A stretch of DNA of 64,000 nucleotides from Hymenobacter sp. BRD128 (GCF_013256625.1 NZ_CP053908.1:2666001-2730000); one strand, 5' to 3'. Shown: positions 18,388 through 27,298, counted from the first letter of the stretch. Notes: generated by a model not told the origin, from the sequence alone. A program made the numbers and translations.

Positions 18388-19060
18388 GAAACTAACTGCT
18401 ACCCTCCAGCTTATCTGCCTGTTGAGCCTTGGCTTACTTTCCAGCTGCCTCACCTCCCGTGATGCGCGCATTGAATCGAGCTACAGCTACCGGGGGCGCT
18501 TTCGCCACTACCGCACCTATGGTTTTTTGAGCGGCAATGGCCTCGCCGCCGACAGCACCCGCCTCAGCGAAGCCCTGCGCGACGCCATCAAGCAGCGCCT
18601 GCGCCTGCAAGGCTATAAGTTTTCGCGGCGCAACCCCGACCTGATGGTGAGCTACAAACTATTTGAGGGCGACATGCGCTTTCCGGGCTTCGTGCAGGAA
18701 GACATTACGCGCTGGGTAAAAAATAACGACGCCGAAAACGAGGAAACTCCCGAAGAGCAGCGCCACCCTTACCAGCCCACGCGCCTGCTTATGCTCGATG
18801 GCACGCTCATGGTGACGCTCATCGATACCAAAACTGACAATGCCATCTGGAACGGCTACGCCTCGGGCGTGACCGTGCCCGAGGGCATTCGGGGTGAGTA
18901 CGTGCTGGTGCGCTCGGTGCGCTCCATTTTTGACCGCTACCGCATTTTCACCGAGAATTATTTCAACGGCGGCAACCTCGACGGGGCTATGAATGGCCAG
19001 CCTAGCGGTGAGCCGGGCGCCCCCAGCGCGGCCCCACAGCCTGCCGAAACCCCGCGCTAG
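18386..19060 (+). CDS. DUF4136 domain lipoprotein
   Basis: 224 residues. The signal peptide ends LLSSC with Cys21 as the lipidation site. The body has the DUF4136 layout: RHYRTYGFLSGNG near the start, LSEALRDAIKQRLRLQGYKFSRRNPDLMVSY in the middle, and a TLIDTKTDNAIWNGYASG strand block. The C-terminal 30 residues are Pro/Ala/Gly-rich. It probably faces the periplasm from a membrane anchor; the family has no settled function. It lies alone upstream of the nuo cluster on the same strand, with a nuo promoter element between them. Confidence 0.88.
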   Translation: MKLTATLQLICLLSLGLLSSCLTSRDARIESSYSYRGRFRHYRTYGFLSGNGLAADSTRLSEALRDAIKQRLRLQGYKFSRRNPDLMVSYKLFEGDMRFPGFVQEDITRWVKNNDAENEETPEEQRHPYQPTRLLMLDGTLMVTLIDTKTDNAIWNGYASGVTVPEGIRGEYVLVRSVRSIFDRYRIFTENYFNGGNLDGAMNGQPSGEPGAPSAAPQPAETPR

Positions 19061-19105
19061 ACAGCAGCGGGCTACTTTTCGCTTTCGCTCAAACCGGCTC
19101 AGGTG

Positions 19106-19113
19106 TACCTTTG
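19106..19113 (+). promoter_or_regulatory. TACCTTTG promoter -7 element of the nuo operon
   Basis: TACCTTTG matches the Bacteroidota -7 consensus and lies 43 bases before the nuoA ATG. It is the only such element I see ahead of the cluster. The -33 region is not obvious. Confidence 0.6.
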
Positions 19114-19156
19114 CCTGTCCGCGCCAGTGCGCCCGCTACCTAACTAGCTGACCTCT

Positions 19157-19615
19157 ATGCTTCTTGCCGTTAATTCTTCGTATCAGCCCAGCGACTACCT
19201 GCCCATTCTCATTCAGTTTGGGCTAGCCGTGGCCTTCGTGGCCTTTGCCATGGTCGTGTCGCACCTCGTGGGTCCTAAACGCCACAGCCGCGTGAAAGAT
19301 GCCGCCTTCGAGTGCGGCATCGAGAGCGTGGGCAATGCCCGCACGCCCATCTCGGTTAAGTATTTTCTCACGGCCATTCTGTTCGTGCTCTTCGATGTGG
19401 AAGTAATTTTCATGTATCCCTGGGCCGTAAATTTTCGCCGGCTCGGCGGCGCGGGCTTCGTGGAGATGATTATCTTCATGGCTCTGCTGATGGCTGGTTT
19501 CGGCTACGTCATTAAGAAGGGCATTCTGCGCTGGAATGAGGCCGTGCCCAACCAAACTTTCGCCGCTAAGCCGGTGTTGGAAAAACAGCCCGCTATTGCT
19601 GCGCAGGCTGCCTAA
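19157..19615 (+). CDS. nuoA: NADH-quinone oxidoreductase subunit A
   Basis: A 152-residue membrane subunit of complex I with three transmembrane helices. The conserved loop reads FECGIESVGNARTPISVKYF, followed by AILFVLFDVEVIFMYPWA, both diagnostic of NuoA. The loop carries a Cys that takes part in the active/deactive transition of mitochondrial ND3. The C-terminus is extended by about 25 Ala-rich residues. It is the first gene of the cluster, 14 bases upstream of nuoB. Confidence 0.96.
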   Translation: MLLAVNSSYQPSDYLPILIQFGLAVAFVAFAMVVSHLVGPKRHSRVKDAAFECGIESVGNARTPISVKYFLTAILFVLFDVEVIFMYPWAVNFRRLGGAGFVEMIIFMALLMAGFGYVIKKGILRWNEAVPNQTFAAKPVLEKQPAIAAQAA

Positions 19616-19629
19616 ACTGACTTATACTC

Positions 19630-20186
19630 ATGGTTGATACCCGCGTTCCCGAAATCAAATCCGTGCCGGCCCCGAGGGCATCGAGGGTGCGGGCTTCTTC
19701 GCTACCTCACTTGAGAAGGTAGTCGGCATTGCCCGCGCCAATTCCTTGTGGCCTTTGCCCTTTGCTACCTCGTGCTGCGGCATCGAGTTCATGGCGACGA
19801 TGGGCGCGCACTACGATATCTCGCGCTTTGGCTCCGAGCGTCCCAGCTTCTCGCCCCGCCAGGCCGACCTGCTGATGGTAATGGGCACTATCGCCAAGAA
19901 GATGGCCCCCATCGTGAAGCAGGTGTACGAGCAAATGGCCGAGCCCCGCTGGGTGCTGGCCATGGGCGCCTGCGCCTGCTCGGGCGGCATTTTTGATAGC
20001 TACTCGGTGCTGCAGGGCATCGACCGCATCATTCCGGTCGATGTGTACATCCCCGGCTGCCCGCCCCGCCCCGAGCAGGTGCTCGACGGCCTGATGCGCG
20101 TGCAGGACCTCGCCAAAAACGAGAGCATCCGCCGCCGCAACTCGCCCGAATACCAAGCTCTGCTAGCCTCCTATAACATTAAGTAA
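19630..20186 (+). CDS. nuoB: NADH-quinone oxidoreductase subunit B (apparent 1-base frameshift near the 5' end)
   Basis: From the ATG at 19630 the frame reads [15 protein letters not shown] and then shifts; adding one C to the CCCC run at 19670-19673 joins it to [20 protein letters not shown] and on to [20 protein letters not shown], giving a 185-residue NuoB. Without the repair, only a truncated product from the ATG at 19746 remains. The N2 [4Fe-4S] ligands are visible in [17 protein letters not shown] and PGCPPRP. NuoB sits at the junction of the peripheral and membrane arms and passes electrons to quinone. A frameshift here would disable complex I, so a base-call error is much more likely than a mutation. 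Confidence 0.92.
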
Positions 20187-20209
20187 GCTGCTCGTAGAAA
20201 GCCCCTTAA

Positions 20210-20779
20210 ATGGCTGACCCAACCAAAGAAGAATCGCCCGCCGCCCAGGAAACTGCCGCCGCGCTAGACCCCACCGCCCAGCAAAACGCGCAGGTGCTGG
20301 CCTTGCTGCACAGCTTGTTTGGCGAAGCTACGTTTACGGATGTGCACGAGCCCTACGGCCTGCTCACGGTGACTACCAAGCGCGAGCATATCCACAATAT
20401 TGTGGCGGGCTTGCAGCAGGACGAAACGCTCAAGTTTCATTTCCTGACCACCATGTGCGGCATCAATTATCCCGAAAACCTGAATCAGGAACTCGGCATG
20501 ATTTACCACCTGCACAGCCTGGTACACAACATCCGGCTGCGTCTCAAGATTTTCTTTCCGCTTGCCGACCCGGTGGTGCCTACCCTCACCGACCTATACG
20601 CCACCGCCAACTGGATGGAGCGCGAGGCCTATGATTTCTACGGCGTCATCTTCACCGGGCACCCCAACCTGCGCCGCATTCTCAACGTGGAAGATATGGA
20701 TTACCATCCCATGCGCAAGCAGTACCCGCTCGAAGACGGCACCCGCGAAGATAAAACCGACCTGTTTTTCGGTCGCTAA
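20210..20779 (+). CDS. nuoC: NADH-quinone oxidoreductase subunit C
   Basis: 189 residues of the 30-kDa complex I subunit. The signature WMEREAYDFYGVIFTGHPNLRRIL is clear, as is the C-terminal HPMRKQYPLED. The first ~35 residues are Ala/Glu/Gln-rich and less conserved. NuoC is separate from NuoD here, unlike the NuoCD fusion of E. coli. A 105-base palindromic repeat separates it from nuoD. Confidence 0.96.
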   Translation: MADPTKEESPAAQETAAALDPTAQQNAQVLALLHSLFGEATFTDVHEPYGLLTVTTKREHIHNIVAGLQQDETLKFHFLTTMCGINYPENLNQELGMIYHLHSLVHNIRLRLKIFFPLADPVVPTLTDLYATANWMEREAYDFYGVIFTGHPNLRRILNVEDMDYHPMRKQYPLEDGTREDKTDLFFGR

Positions 20780-20787
20780 CCTCGTTT

Positions 20788-20892
20788 GTCATGCTGACGA
20801 AGGAAGCATCTTATCCCGGCTGCCTTCGCCAGAAATTAGTTACTACCCGAGTGGTGCGAACCTGATAAGATGCTTCGCAAGCTCAGCATGAC
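20788..20892. repeat. Palindromic intergenic element, copy 1 (nuoC/nuoD junction)
   Basis: Left arm GTCATGCTGACGAAGGAAGC with ATCTTAT following, right arm ATAAGATGCTTCGC then AAGCTCAGCATGAC. The outer and inner parts pair, but the middle of the arms differs (GACGAAGG against CGCAAGCT), so this copy looks like a mosaic of two arm types. It fills the whole nuoC-nuoD gap. Confidence 0.85.
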
Positions 20893-20903
20893 GGAAGTTT
20901 AAA

Positions 20904-22166
20904 ATGGCAGTAAACGACGCCCTAGCCGGCACCCATAAAATAGTAGAAGAGGCCCGCGAGCAACAGGGAGGCCAGCTCGTGCCCACGCTCAACGACTTCT
21001 CGCAGGAGTTGACGACCCTCAACCTGGGGCCGACGCACCCCGCTACGCACGGCATTTTCCAGAACATCCTGCAAATGGATGGCGAGCGCATTATCTCGGG
21101 CGTGCCGACTATCGGCTACATCCACCGCGCGTTTGAAAAAATCGCCGAGCGGCGGCCGTTCTACCAGATTACGCCGCTCACCGACCGCATGAACTACTGC
21201 TCGTCGCCCATCAACAACATGGGCTGGCACATGACGGTAGAGAAGCTGCTAGGAGTGCAGGTACCCAAGCGTGCGCAGTATATGCGCGTGATAATGATGG
21301 AATTGGCACGCATTGCCGACCACCTTATCTGTAACTCTATCCTGGGCGTAGATACTGGCGCCTTCACTGGCTTCCTTTACGTATTCCAGGAGCGCGAGAA
21401 GATTTACGAGATTTACGAGGAAGTTTGCGGCTCGCGCCTGACTACCAACATGGGCCGCGTGGGCGGCATGGAGCGCGACTTCTCGCCGGTGGCTATTGAG
21501 AAGCTGCGCAAATGGCTCAAGGAATTCCCGGCGGTGATGAAGGAGTTTGAGGCGATGTTTAATCGCAACCGCATCTTCATGGACCGCGTGGTGAACGTGG
21601 GTCCGATTACGGCCGAGAAAGCATTGAACTACGGCTTCACCGGCCCCAACCTGCGGGCGGCCGGCGTCGATTACGACGTGCGGGTAATGAACCCGTATTC
21701 TTCCTACGAAGACTTCGAGTTTGACATCCCGGTCGGTACCAACGGCGATACCTACGACCGCTTTATCGTGCGCAACGAGGAGATTTGGCAGAGCCTGCGC
21801 ATTATCAATCAGGCGCTTGACCGGCTGCCCGATGGCCCCTTCCACGCTGATGCGCCGCACTACTACCTGCCCCCCAAGCAGGCCGTGTACAAAAACATGG
21901 AGGCGCTGATTTATCACTTCAAAATCATTATGGGCGAAATCGACGCCCCGGTTGGCGAGGTATACCACTCGGTGGAAGGCGGCAACGGCGAGCTAGGGTT
22001 CTACCTCATCTCGGACGGGGGCCGCACGCCCTACCGCCTGCACTTCCGCCGGCCGTGCTTTATCTACTACCAGGCCTATTCGGAGATGGTAGTGGGCACC
22101 AGCCTTTCGGATGCCATCGTGATTTTGTCGTCGATGAACGTGATTGCCGGCGAGCTCGACGCCTAG
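20904..22166 (+). CDS. nuoD: NADH-quinone oxidoreductase subunit D
   Basis: The 420-residue 49-kDa subunit of complex I, which forms the quinone pocket with NuoB. Conserved segments include LNLGPTHPATHGIFQ (quinone-site His), GYIHRAFEKIAE, TDRMNYCSSPINNMGW and the C-terminal GDxxAPVGEVYHSVEGGNGELGFY region. The length is normal for the family. The ATG at 20904 lies 12 bases after the end of the palindromic element; the next start, nuoE, is 24 bases after its stop. Confidence 0.97.
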   Translation: MAVNDALAGTHKIVEEAREQQGGQLVPTLNDFSQELTTLNLGPTHPATHGIFQNILQMDGERIISGVPTIGYIHRAFEKIAERRPFYQITPLTDRMNYCSSPINNMGWHMTVEKLLGVQVPKRAQYMRVIMMELARIADHLICNSILGVDTGAFTGFLYVFQEREKIYEIYEEVCGSRLTTNMGRVGGMERDFSPVAIEKLRKWLKEFPAVMKEFEAMFNRNRIFMDRVVNVGPITAEKALNYGFTGPNLRAAGVDYDVRVMNPYSSYEDFEFDIPVGTNGDTYDRFIVRNEEIWQSLRIINQALDRLPDGPFHADAPHYYLPPKQAVYKNMEALIYHFKIIMGEIDAPVGEVYHSVEGGNGELGFYLISDGGRTPYRLHFRRPCFIYYQAYSEMVVGTSLSDAIVILSSMNVIAGELDA

Positions 22167-22189
22167 TTTTTAAGTTGAAAGTACCTGAT

Positions 22190-22762
22190 ATGGAGCCGAC
22201 TACCGCCGCTGCCAAACCCCAGTTTTCGCCCGCTGCCCAGGCCGAAATCAAACGCCTGCTCACGCACTACCCCGACGACCGCAAGAAGTCGACTCTGCTG
22301 CCGGTACTGCACATCGCGCAGGCCGAGTTTGGCGGCTGGGTGAGCCCCGAAGTGCAGGATTTGGTGGCCGAAACGCTAGGCCTGCGCCCGATTGAGGTGT
22401 ATGAAGTGAGCACGTTCTACACCATGTTCAACCTCAAGCCGGTGGGCAAGCACGTGATTGAAATCTGCCGCACCGGTCCCTGCATGCTACGCGGCTCCGA
22501 TGAGCTGACGGCGCATCTGGAGCGCATTACGGGTGCTAAAGTCGGCGGCAACTCGCCCGATGGCCTGTTCACATTGAAAGAAGTGGAGTGCCTAGCGGCC
22601 TGCGGCTTCGCTCCCGTGGTGCAGGTACGCGAGAAATACTACGAGTCGCTCGACACTGAGGAGAATGTGAACGCTATGCTGAATGAATTGAAGAGCCTGG
22701 TGCACCGCCCTATCTTACCTTGGGAAGAAACCGGCTTGCCAACCTCGCTGCAAAATAATTAA
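22190..22762 (+). CDS. nuoE: NADH-quinone oxidoreductase subunit E
   Basis: 190 residues carrying the N1a [2Fe-2S] cluster: ligands lie in CRTGPCMLRG and in VECLAACGFAP. It is part of the NADH-dehydrogenase module with NuoF and NuoG. I start at the ATG at 22190; the frame is open further upstream but would overlap nuoD out of frame and shows no similarity. The C-terminal tail after ENVNAMLNELKS is about 25 residues longer than the minimal family form. A small coiled-coil gene, not nuoF, follows after 12 bases. Confidence 0.95.
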   Translation: MEPTTAAAKPQFSPAAQAEIKRLLTHYPDDRKKSTLLPVLHIAQAEFGGWVSPEVQDLVAETLGLRPIEVYEVSTFYTMFNLKPVGKHVIEICRTGPCMLRGSDELTAHLERITGAKVGGNSPDGLFTLKEVECLAACGFAPVVQVREKYYESLDTEENVNAMLNELKSLVHRPILPWEETGLPTSLQNN

Positions 22763-22774
22763 TTATCTACCACA

Positions 22775-23107
22775 ATGGCTGACCAAGACAAAGACCTTCC
22801 GCTCGTGGTATCTGAGATATTAATTGAGATGCACGGCATGAATAGTCGGCTCCGAAACGTTGAGAATCGCCTGGAAAATGTTGAGAACATACTAACACAA
22901 GTTGTTGGCAGCATTCAGTATTTGAGTGGAGCAGTTGGTAAAGTGGCCGAAGTCATTAATAAACAACAGGAGGCAAATACGGCTAATTTCAAGATGCTAA
23001 TGGAGGCTGACGAGCGAAACACCAGCCGCCTGGAAAATGCTATTCAGTCCTTTGGTCTGCGCTTCGACAGCCTTGAGTACCGCCTGGAACGTCTAGAAAA
23101 TAAGTAG
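22775..23107 (+). CDS. Small coiled-coil protein inserted between nuoE and nuoF
   Basis: 110 residues, unrecognised. The sequence has heptad-like repeats rich in Asn, Glu and Leu (NSRLRNVENRLENVENIL; LRFDSLEYRLERLENK), predicting one long coiled coil with a central less regular part (VVGSIQYLSGAVGKVAEV). There is no signal peptide or membrane segment. It lies 12 bases after nuoE and its stop is one base before the nuoF ATG, so it is embedded in the operon. Its DNA is visibly more AT-rich than the flanking nuo genes, which suggests later arrival. A role in complex I assembly is only a guess. Confidence 0.8.
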   Translation: MADQDKDLPLVVSEILIEMHGMNSRLRNVENRLENVENILTQVVGSIQYLSGAVGKVAEVINKQQEANTANFKMLMEADERNTSRLENAIQSFGLRFDSLEYRLERLENK

Positions 23108-23108
23108 T

Positions 23109-24446
23109 ATGGGACGCAAGCTATTAACCGAACACGTCAACGTCGAAGGCATCGAAACCTTCGCCGTGTATCGCAAGCACGGCGGCTACCGCGCCGTGGA
23201 GAAAGCGCTGAAAATGACGCCCGACGAAGTGGTAGAAGAAGTGAAGAAGTCGGGCCTGCGCGGGCGCGGCGGCGCGGGCTTCCCGACCGGCATGAAGTGG
23301 AGCTTCCTGGCTAAGCCCGAAGGCGTGCCGCGCTACCTCGTGTGCAACGCCGACGAGTCGGAGCCCGGCACGTTCAAGGACCGCTACCTGATGTCGAAGC
23401 TGCCGCACTTGCTTATCGAGGGCATGATTGCGGGCAGCTACGCGCTAGGGGCTCGCACGAGCTACATATATATCCGCGGCGAGTTGTTGTACGTGCTGCG
23501 TATTCTGGAGAAAGCTATTGCCGAGGCTTACGCCGCTGGCTTCTTGGGCGAAAATATTCTGGGCTCGGGCTATTCGCTTGATTTGCACGTGCATCCGGGC
23601 GGGGGCGCGTACATCTGCGGCGAAGAAACTGCCCTGCTGGAATCGCTGGAGGGTAAGCGTGGCAACCCGCGCAACAAGCCGCCGTTCCCGGCCGTGCAGG
23701 GCCTCTACGCCCGCCCCACGGTGGTGAACAATGTGGAAAGTATCGCGGCCGTAGTTCCCATCCTGAATCTGGGCGGCGACGAGTATGCCAAAATCGGTGT
23801 GGGCCGGAGCACAGGTACCAAACTATTTTCGGCCTGCGGCCACCTCAATAAGCCCGGTATTTATGAGCTTGAGCTAGGGGTGCCGGTCGAGGAGTTTATC
23901 TACTCCGACGAATATTGCGGCGGTATCTGGAAAGGCCGGGAGTTGAAGGCCGTAGTGGCTGGAGGCTCGTCGGTGCCGATTCTGCCGAAAGAGCTGATTC
24001 TTAAAACCGCTGCGGGTGAAAACCGCCTCATGACCTATGAATCGCTCAGCGATGGCGGTTTTGTTACGGGCACTATGCTCGGGTCGGGCGGCTTCATCGC
24101 GATGGACGAAACGACGTGCATCGTGAAGAATACCTGGAACTTCTCGCGCTTCTACCACCACGAGAGCTGTGGGCAGTGCTCGCCCTGCCGCGAGGGCACC
24201 GGCTGGCTCGAAAAGGTATTGCACCGCCTCGAACACGGCCACGGCTCAATGCACGACATCGACCTCATCGTGAGCGTAGCCAAGCAGATAGAGGGCAATA
24301 CCATTTGCCCCCTGGGTGAGGCTGCCGCGTGGCCGGTGGCCGCCGCTGTGCGCCACTTCCGCGACGAGTTTGAGTGGCACGTAACGCACCCAAAAGAGGC
24401 TACCCAGCCCGGCGCCGTGTACCGGGGCAACCTGGTAATGGCGTAG
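23109..24446 (+). CDS. nuoF: NADH-quinone oxidoreductase subunit F (NADH-binding)
   Basis: The 445-residue 51-kDa subunit, which binds NADH, FMN and the N3 [4Fe-4S] cluster. Glycine-rich nucleotide site GLRGRGGAGFPTGMKWSF, FMN-site NADESEPGTFKDR, and cluster ligands in ESCGQCSPCREGTGWL plus a later ICPLGEAAAWP are all present. Start and length are standard. It begins one base after the coiled-coil gene stop. A palindromic repeat of 92 bases follows before nuoG. Confidence 0.97.
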   Translation: MGRKLLTEHVNVEGIETFAVYRKHGGYRAVEKALKMTPDEVVEEVKKSGLRGRGGAGFPTGMKWSFLAKPEGVPRYLVCNADESEPGTFKDRYLMSKLPHLLIEGMIAGSYALGARTSYIYIRGELLYVLRILEKAIAEAYAAGFLGENILGSGYSLDLHVHPGGGAYICGEETALLESLEGKRGNPRNKPPFPAVQGLYARPTVVNNVESIAAVVPILNLGGDEYAKIGVGRSTGTKLFSACGHLNKPGIYELELGVPVEEFIYSDEYCGGIWKGRELKAVVAGGSSVPILPKELILKTAAGENRLMTYESLSDGGFVTGTMLGSGGFIAMDETTCIVKNTWNFSRFYHHESCGQCSPCREGTGWLEKVLHRLEHGHGSMHDIDLIVSVAKQIEGNTICPLGEAAAWPVAAAVRHFRDEFEWHVTHPKEATQPGAVYRGNLVMA

Positions 24447-24466
24447 TTTTGAAATAAAAAATAGAA

Positions 24467-24558
24467 CGTCATGCTGAACGCAGTGAAGCATCTTGCTCGC
24501 ATAGTCTGGCTGTCGTTCGACAGTGCGAGCAAGATGCTTCACTGCGTTCAGCATGACG
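24467..24558. repeat. Palindromic intergenic element, copy 2 (nuoF/nuoG junction), perfect 35-bp arms
   Basis: The left arm 24467-24501 (starting CGTCATGCTGAACGCAGTG) and the right arm 24524-24558 are exact reverse complements over 35 bases, with a 22-base loop. It is the cleanest copy in the window and would form a long hairpin in the nuo transcript. Confidence 0.92.
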
Positions 24559-24578
24559 ATTAGTATCTGAAACGGATA

Positions 24579-25604
24579 ATGGCTAAAATAACTTTCGACG
24601 GAATTGAGGTAGAAGTACCCGATGGTACTACTATTCTCAACGCGGCCCGCAAAATCGGGGGCAGCGTAGTGCCGCCCGCCATGTGCTACTATACGCCCCT
24701 GAAGGGCAGCGGCGGCAAGTGCCGCGCCTGCCTGGTGCGCGTAGCGGCCGGCTCGGCCAAAGACCCGCGCCCGATGCCGAAGCTGGTAGCCTCGTGCATC
24801 ACACCAGTGCAGGATGGCATGGTGGTCGAAAATACCACGAGCCAGCAGGTGCTCGATGTGCGCAAGGGTATCGTGGAGATGCTGCTTATCAACCACCCGC
24901 TCGACTGCCCGGTGTGTGACCAGGCCGGCGAGTGCGACCTGCAAAACTTTGCCTTCGAGCACGGTGTGAGCACTACGCGCTACGAGGAAGAGCGCCGCAC
25001 GTTCGAGAAAATCGACATCGGTCCCTACATCCAGCTGCACATGACGCGCTGTATTCTGTGCTACCGCTGTGTGTACACAGCCGACCAGCTCACCGAAGGC
25101 CGCGTGCACGGCGTGCTGGGCCGCGGCGATGCGGCTGAGATTGGTACCTACATCGAGAATTCAATTGATAAGGACTTCAGCGGCAACGTGATTGACGTGT
25201 GCCCGGTGGGCGCGCTCACCGACAAGACCTTCCGCTTTAAGTCGCGCGTGTGGTTTACCAAGCCGGTAAATGCCCACCGCGAATGCACACACGAGAAATG
25301 CACCGGCCACGTAACGCTGTGGTACAAAGGCAAGGACGTGCTGCGCGTAACCGCTCGCAAAGACGAGTACGGCGAAGTAAAAGAGTGGATTTGCAACGAG
25401 TGCCGCTTCGAGAAAAAGGAAACTTCGGACTGGGTTATCGAAGGTCCGGCGCACATCGACCGCTCGTCGGTCATCTCGGCCAACCATTATGAGCTGCCGG
25501 TTATCAACCCGCAGGTGATTGCCGACTTACCCGAAAGCACCGTGCGCGAACTGGAGCAAAACCCGCCGCTCAAGCTTGGCGGCCCCAACGGCACTTCTTT
25601 CTAA
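24579..25604 (+). CDS. nuoG: NADH-quinone oxidoreductase subunit G, short form (Fe-S domains only)
   Basis: 341 residues. The N-terminal [2Fe-2S] ferredoxin domain has CYYTPLKGSGGKCRAC and a later SCITPV; the His-Cys [4Fe-4S] site is HPLDCPVCDQAGECDLQ, and CILCYRC with VCPVGAL provides another [4Fe-4S] site. The large molybdopterin-oxidoreductase domain of E. coli NuoG is absent; only an extra Cys-rich segment (ECTHEKCTGH, CNECRFE) follows. Short NuoG forms of this kind are familiar in Bacteroidota, so I do not read this as a truncation. Electron flow from NuoF to NuoI would pass through it. Confidence 0.92.
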   Translation: MAKITFDGIEVEVPDGTTILNAARKIGGSVVPPAMCYYTPLKGSGGKCRACLVRVAAGSAKDPRPMPKLVASCITPVQDGMVVENTTSQQVLDVRKGIVEMLLINHPLDCPVCDQAGECDLQNFAFEHGVSTTRYEEERRTFEKIDIGPYIQLHMTRCILCYRCVYTADQLTEGRVHGVLGRGDAAEIGTYIENSIDKDFSGNVIDVCPVGALTDKTFRFKSRVWFTKPVNAHRECTHEKCTGHVTLWYKGKDVLRVTARKDEYGEVKEWICNECRFEKKETSDWVIEGPAHIDRSSVISANHYELPVINPQVIADLPESTVRELEQNPPLKLGGPNGTSF

Positions 25605-25622
25605 GTTGATATTCTCTACTTT

Positions 25623-26714
25623 ATGTCTCTTGAATCTTTAGGCTGGCAGGGCCTCGTTGTACTGGTGGTATTCGGCGTTTCACTGCTGATTGCCACCTAT
25701 TGCACCTACGCCGAGCGCGTAATTGCCGCGTTTCTGCAAGACCGCGTGGGGCCCGACCGCGCGGGGCCTTTCGGGCTAGCCCAGCCGCTGGCCGATGCCG
25801 TGAAGCTTTTCACCAAGGAGGAGTTTTTCCCAAGCGGCGCCAATAAAGCCCTATTCATCTTCGGCCCTTGCCTAGCCATGATTACGGCGCTCATGTCGTC
25901 GGCCGTTATTCCGTTTGGCAACTTTCTCAAGTTTGGCGATACCGTGGTGCACTTGCAAGGCATCGAAATCAACGTGGGAATGCTCTACATCTTCGGTATT
26001 GTGTCGCTAGGGGTGTATGGTATCATGATTGGTGGTTGGGCTTCTAATAATAAGTTTTCGCTGCTAGGCGCCATTCGCGCCGCTTCGCAGAATATTAGCT
26101 ACGAGCTGGCAATGGGTCTAGCCCTGATTGCCGTATTAATGATGTCGGGTTCGCTTTCCCTACGGGATATCACCTTGCAGCAAACCCACGCGGGCGGCTG
26201 GCACTTGAGCGATATTTTCACGTGGAATGTTTTCAAGCAGCCATTGGGCTTTGTCATTTTCATCGTCTGCGCGTTTGCCGAAACCAACCGCACGCCTTTT
26301 GACCTGCCCGAGTGCGAAACCGAGTTGGTGGGCGGCTACCACACTGAGTACAGCTCCATGAAAATGGGTCTGTATTTATTTGCTGAATACGTGAACGTAT
26401 TCGTAGCTACGGCCGTGATGTCGGTGCTCTACTTCGGCGGCTTCAACTACCCGTTTCAGTATGAGTTTCTTGACTTCTTGAACAAAGCTGGCCTTTCGGC
26501 CGATTGGGCGCACAATCTGTTTGTGCTCATGGGCGTGGTGGCCATGTTCATGAAAATCTTCACGGGTATCTTTTTTTTCATGTGGGTGCGCTGGACGCTC
26601 CCGCGCTTTCGCTACGACCAACTGATGCGCCTGGGCTGGACGATTCTCATCCCCCTGGCTATTTTCAATATCCTGCTCACGGGCGGCCTGATTACGTTCC
26701 ACGTAATCCAATAA
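25623..26714 (+). CDS. nuoH: NADH-quinone oxidoreductase subunit H
   Basis: A 363-residue polytopic subunit (about eight helices) at the interface with the quinone pocket. Typical segments are DRVGPDRAGPFGLAQPLADAVKLFTKEE near the N-terminus, ISYELAMGL, and FAETNRTPFDLPECETELVGGYHTEYSSM, the charged loop essential for quinone chemistry. Its stop overlaps the nuoI start by one base (TAATG), so NuoI translation is probably coupled. Length is close to the family norm. Confidence 0.97.
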   Translation: MSLESLGWQGLVVLVVFGVSLLIATYCTYAERVIAAFLQDRVGPDRAGPFGLAQPLADAVKLFTKEEFFPSGANKALFIFGPCLAMITALMSSAVIPFGNFLKFGDTVVHLQGIEINVGMLYIFGIVSLGVYGIMIGGWASNNKFSLLGAIRAASQNISYELAMGLALIAVLMMSGSLSLRDITLQQTHAGGWHLSDIFTWNVFKQPLGFVIFIVCAFAETNRTPFDLPECETELVGGYHTEYSSMKMGLYLFAEYVNVFVATAVMSVLYFGGFNYPFQYEFLDFLNKAGLSADWAHNLFVLMGVVAMFMKIFTGIFFFMWVRWTLPRFRYDQLMRLGWTILIPLAIFNILLTGGLITFHVIQ

Positions 26715-27298
26715 TGACTATGGAATCGCTAAGCAACCGCGCCAAGAAACTGGAAAAGAAGCCGATGACGCTCGCCGAGCGAGCCTACTTGCCGGCGATT
26801 TTTCAGGGTTTATCCATCACGATGCAGCACTTTTTCCGGGCTGCCACCAAGAAGCAAATCACTGTTCGCTACCCCGAGGAGACGCGCCCGTTTTCGCCCG
26901 TCTTCCGTGGCCTGCACGTGCTCAAGCGCGATGAGCAGGGCCGCGAGCGTTGCACGGCCTGCGGCCTGTGCGCCGTAGCCTGCCCCGCCGAGGCCATCAC
27001 GATGGTAGCTGGCGAGCGCAAAAAGGGCGAGCAGAACCTCTACCGCGAGGAGAAATACGCCGTCAGCTACGAGATTAATATGCTGCGCTGCATCTTCTGC
27101 GGCCTCTGCGAGGAGGCTTGCCCGAAGGCCGCCATCTACCTGCAAGCCGACAAAATGGCCCCGCCGCGCTACGAGCGCGACGAGTTCATCTATGGCAAGG
27201 ACCGCTTGGTCGAGCCCGTATCGCCCGACAACCGCTCGAAGCGCGGCATTCAACTCACACCCGAGCAGGCCGATAAGCTGCGCGGCCAGTTGGCGTAA
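26714..27298 (+). CDS. nuoI: NADH-quinone oxidoreductase subunit I
   Basis: 194 residues with two [4Fe-4S] ferredoxin motifs, CTACGLCAVACPAEAI and CIFCGLCEEACPKAAI, that form clusters N6a and N6b on the path to NuoB. The N-terminal amphipathic segment (AYLPAIFQGLSITMQHFF) docks it to the membrane arm. I use the ATG at 26714, which overlaps the nuoH stop; the next in-frame ATG is two codons later. A palindromic repeat follows 11 bases after its stop. Confidence 0.96.
   Translation: MTMESLSNRAKKLEKKPMTLAERAYLPAIFQGLSITMQHFFRAATKKQITVRYPEETRPFSPVFRGLHVLKRDEQGRERCTACGLCAVACPAEAITMVAGERKKGEQNLYREEKYAVSYEINMLRCIFCGLCEEACPKAAIYLQADKMAPPRYERDEFIYGKDRLVEPVSPDNRSKRGIQLTPEQADKLRGQLA

Noticed and set aside
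24579..25604. NuoG as a truncated pseudogene
   Set aside because: The Fe-S domains are complete and the short form without the molybdopterin domain is usual in this phylum.
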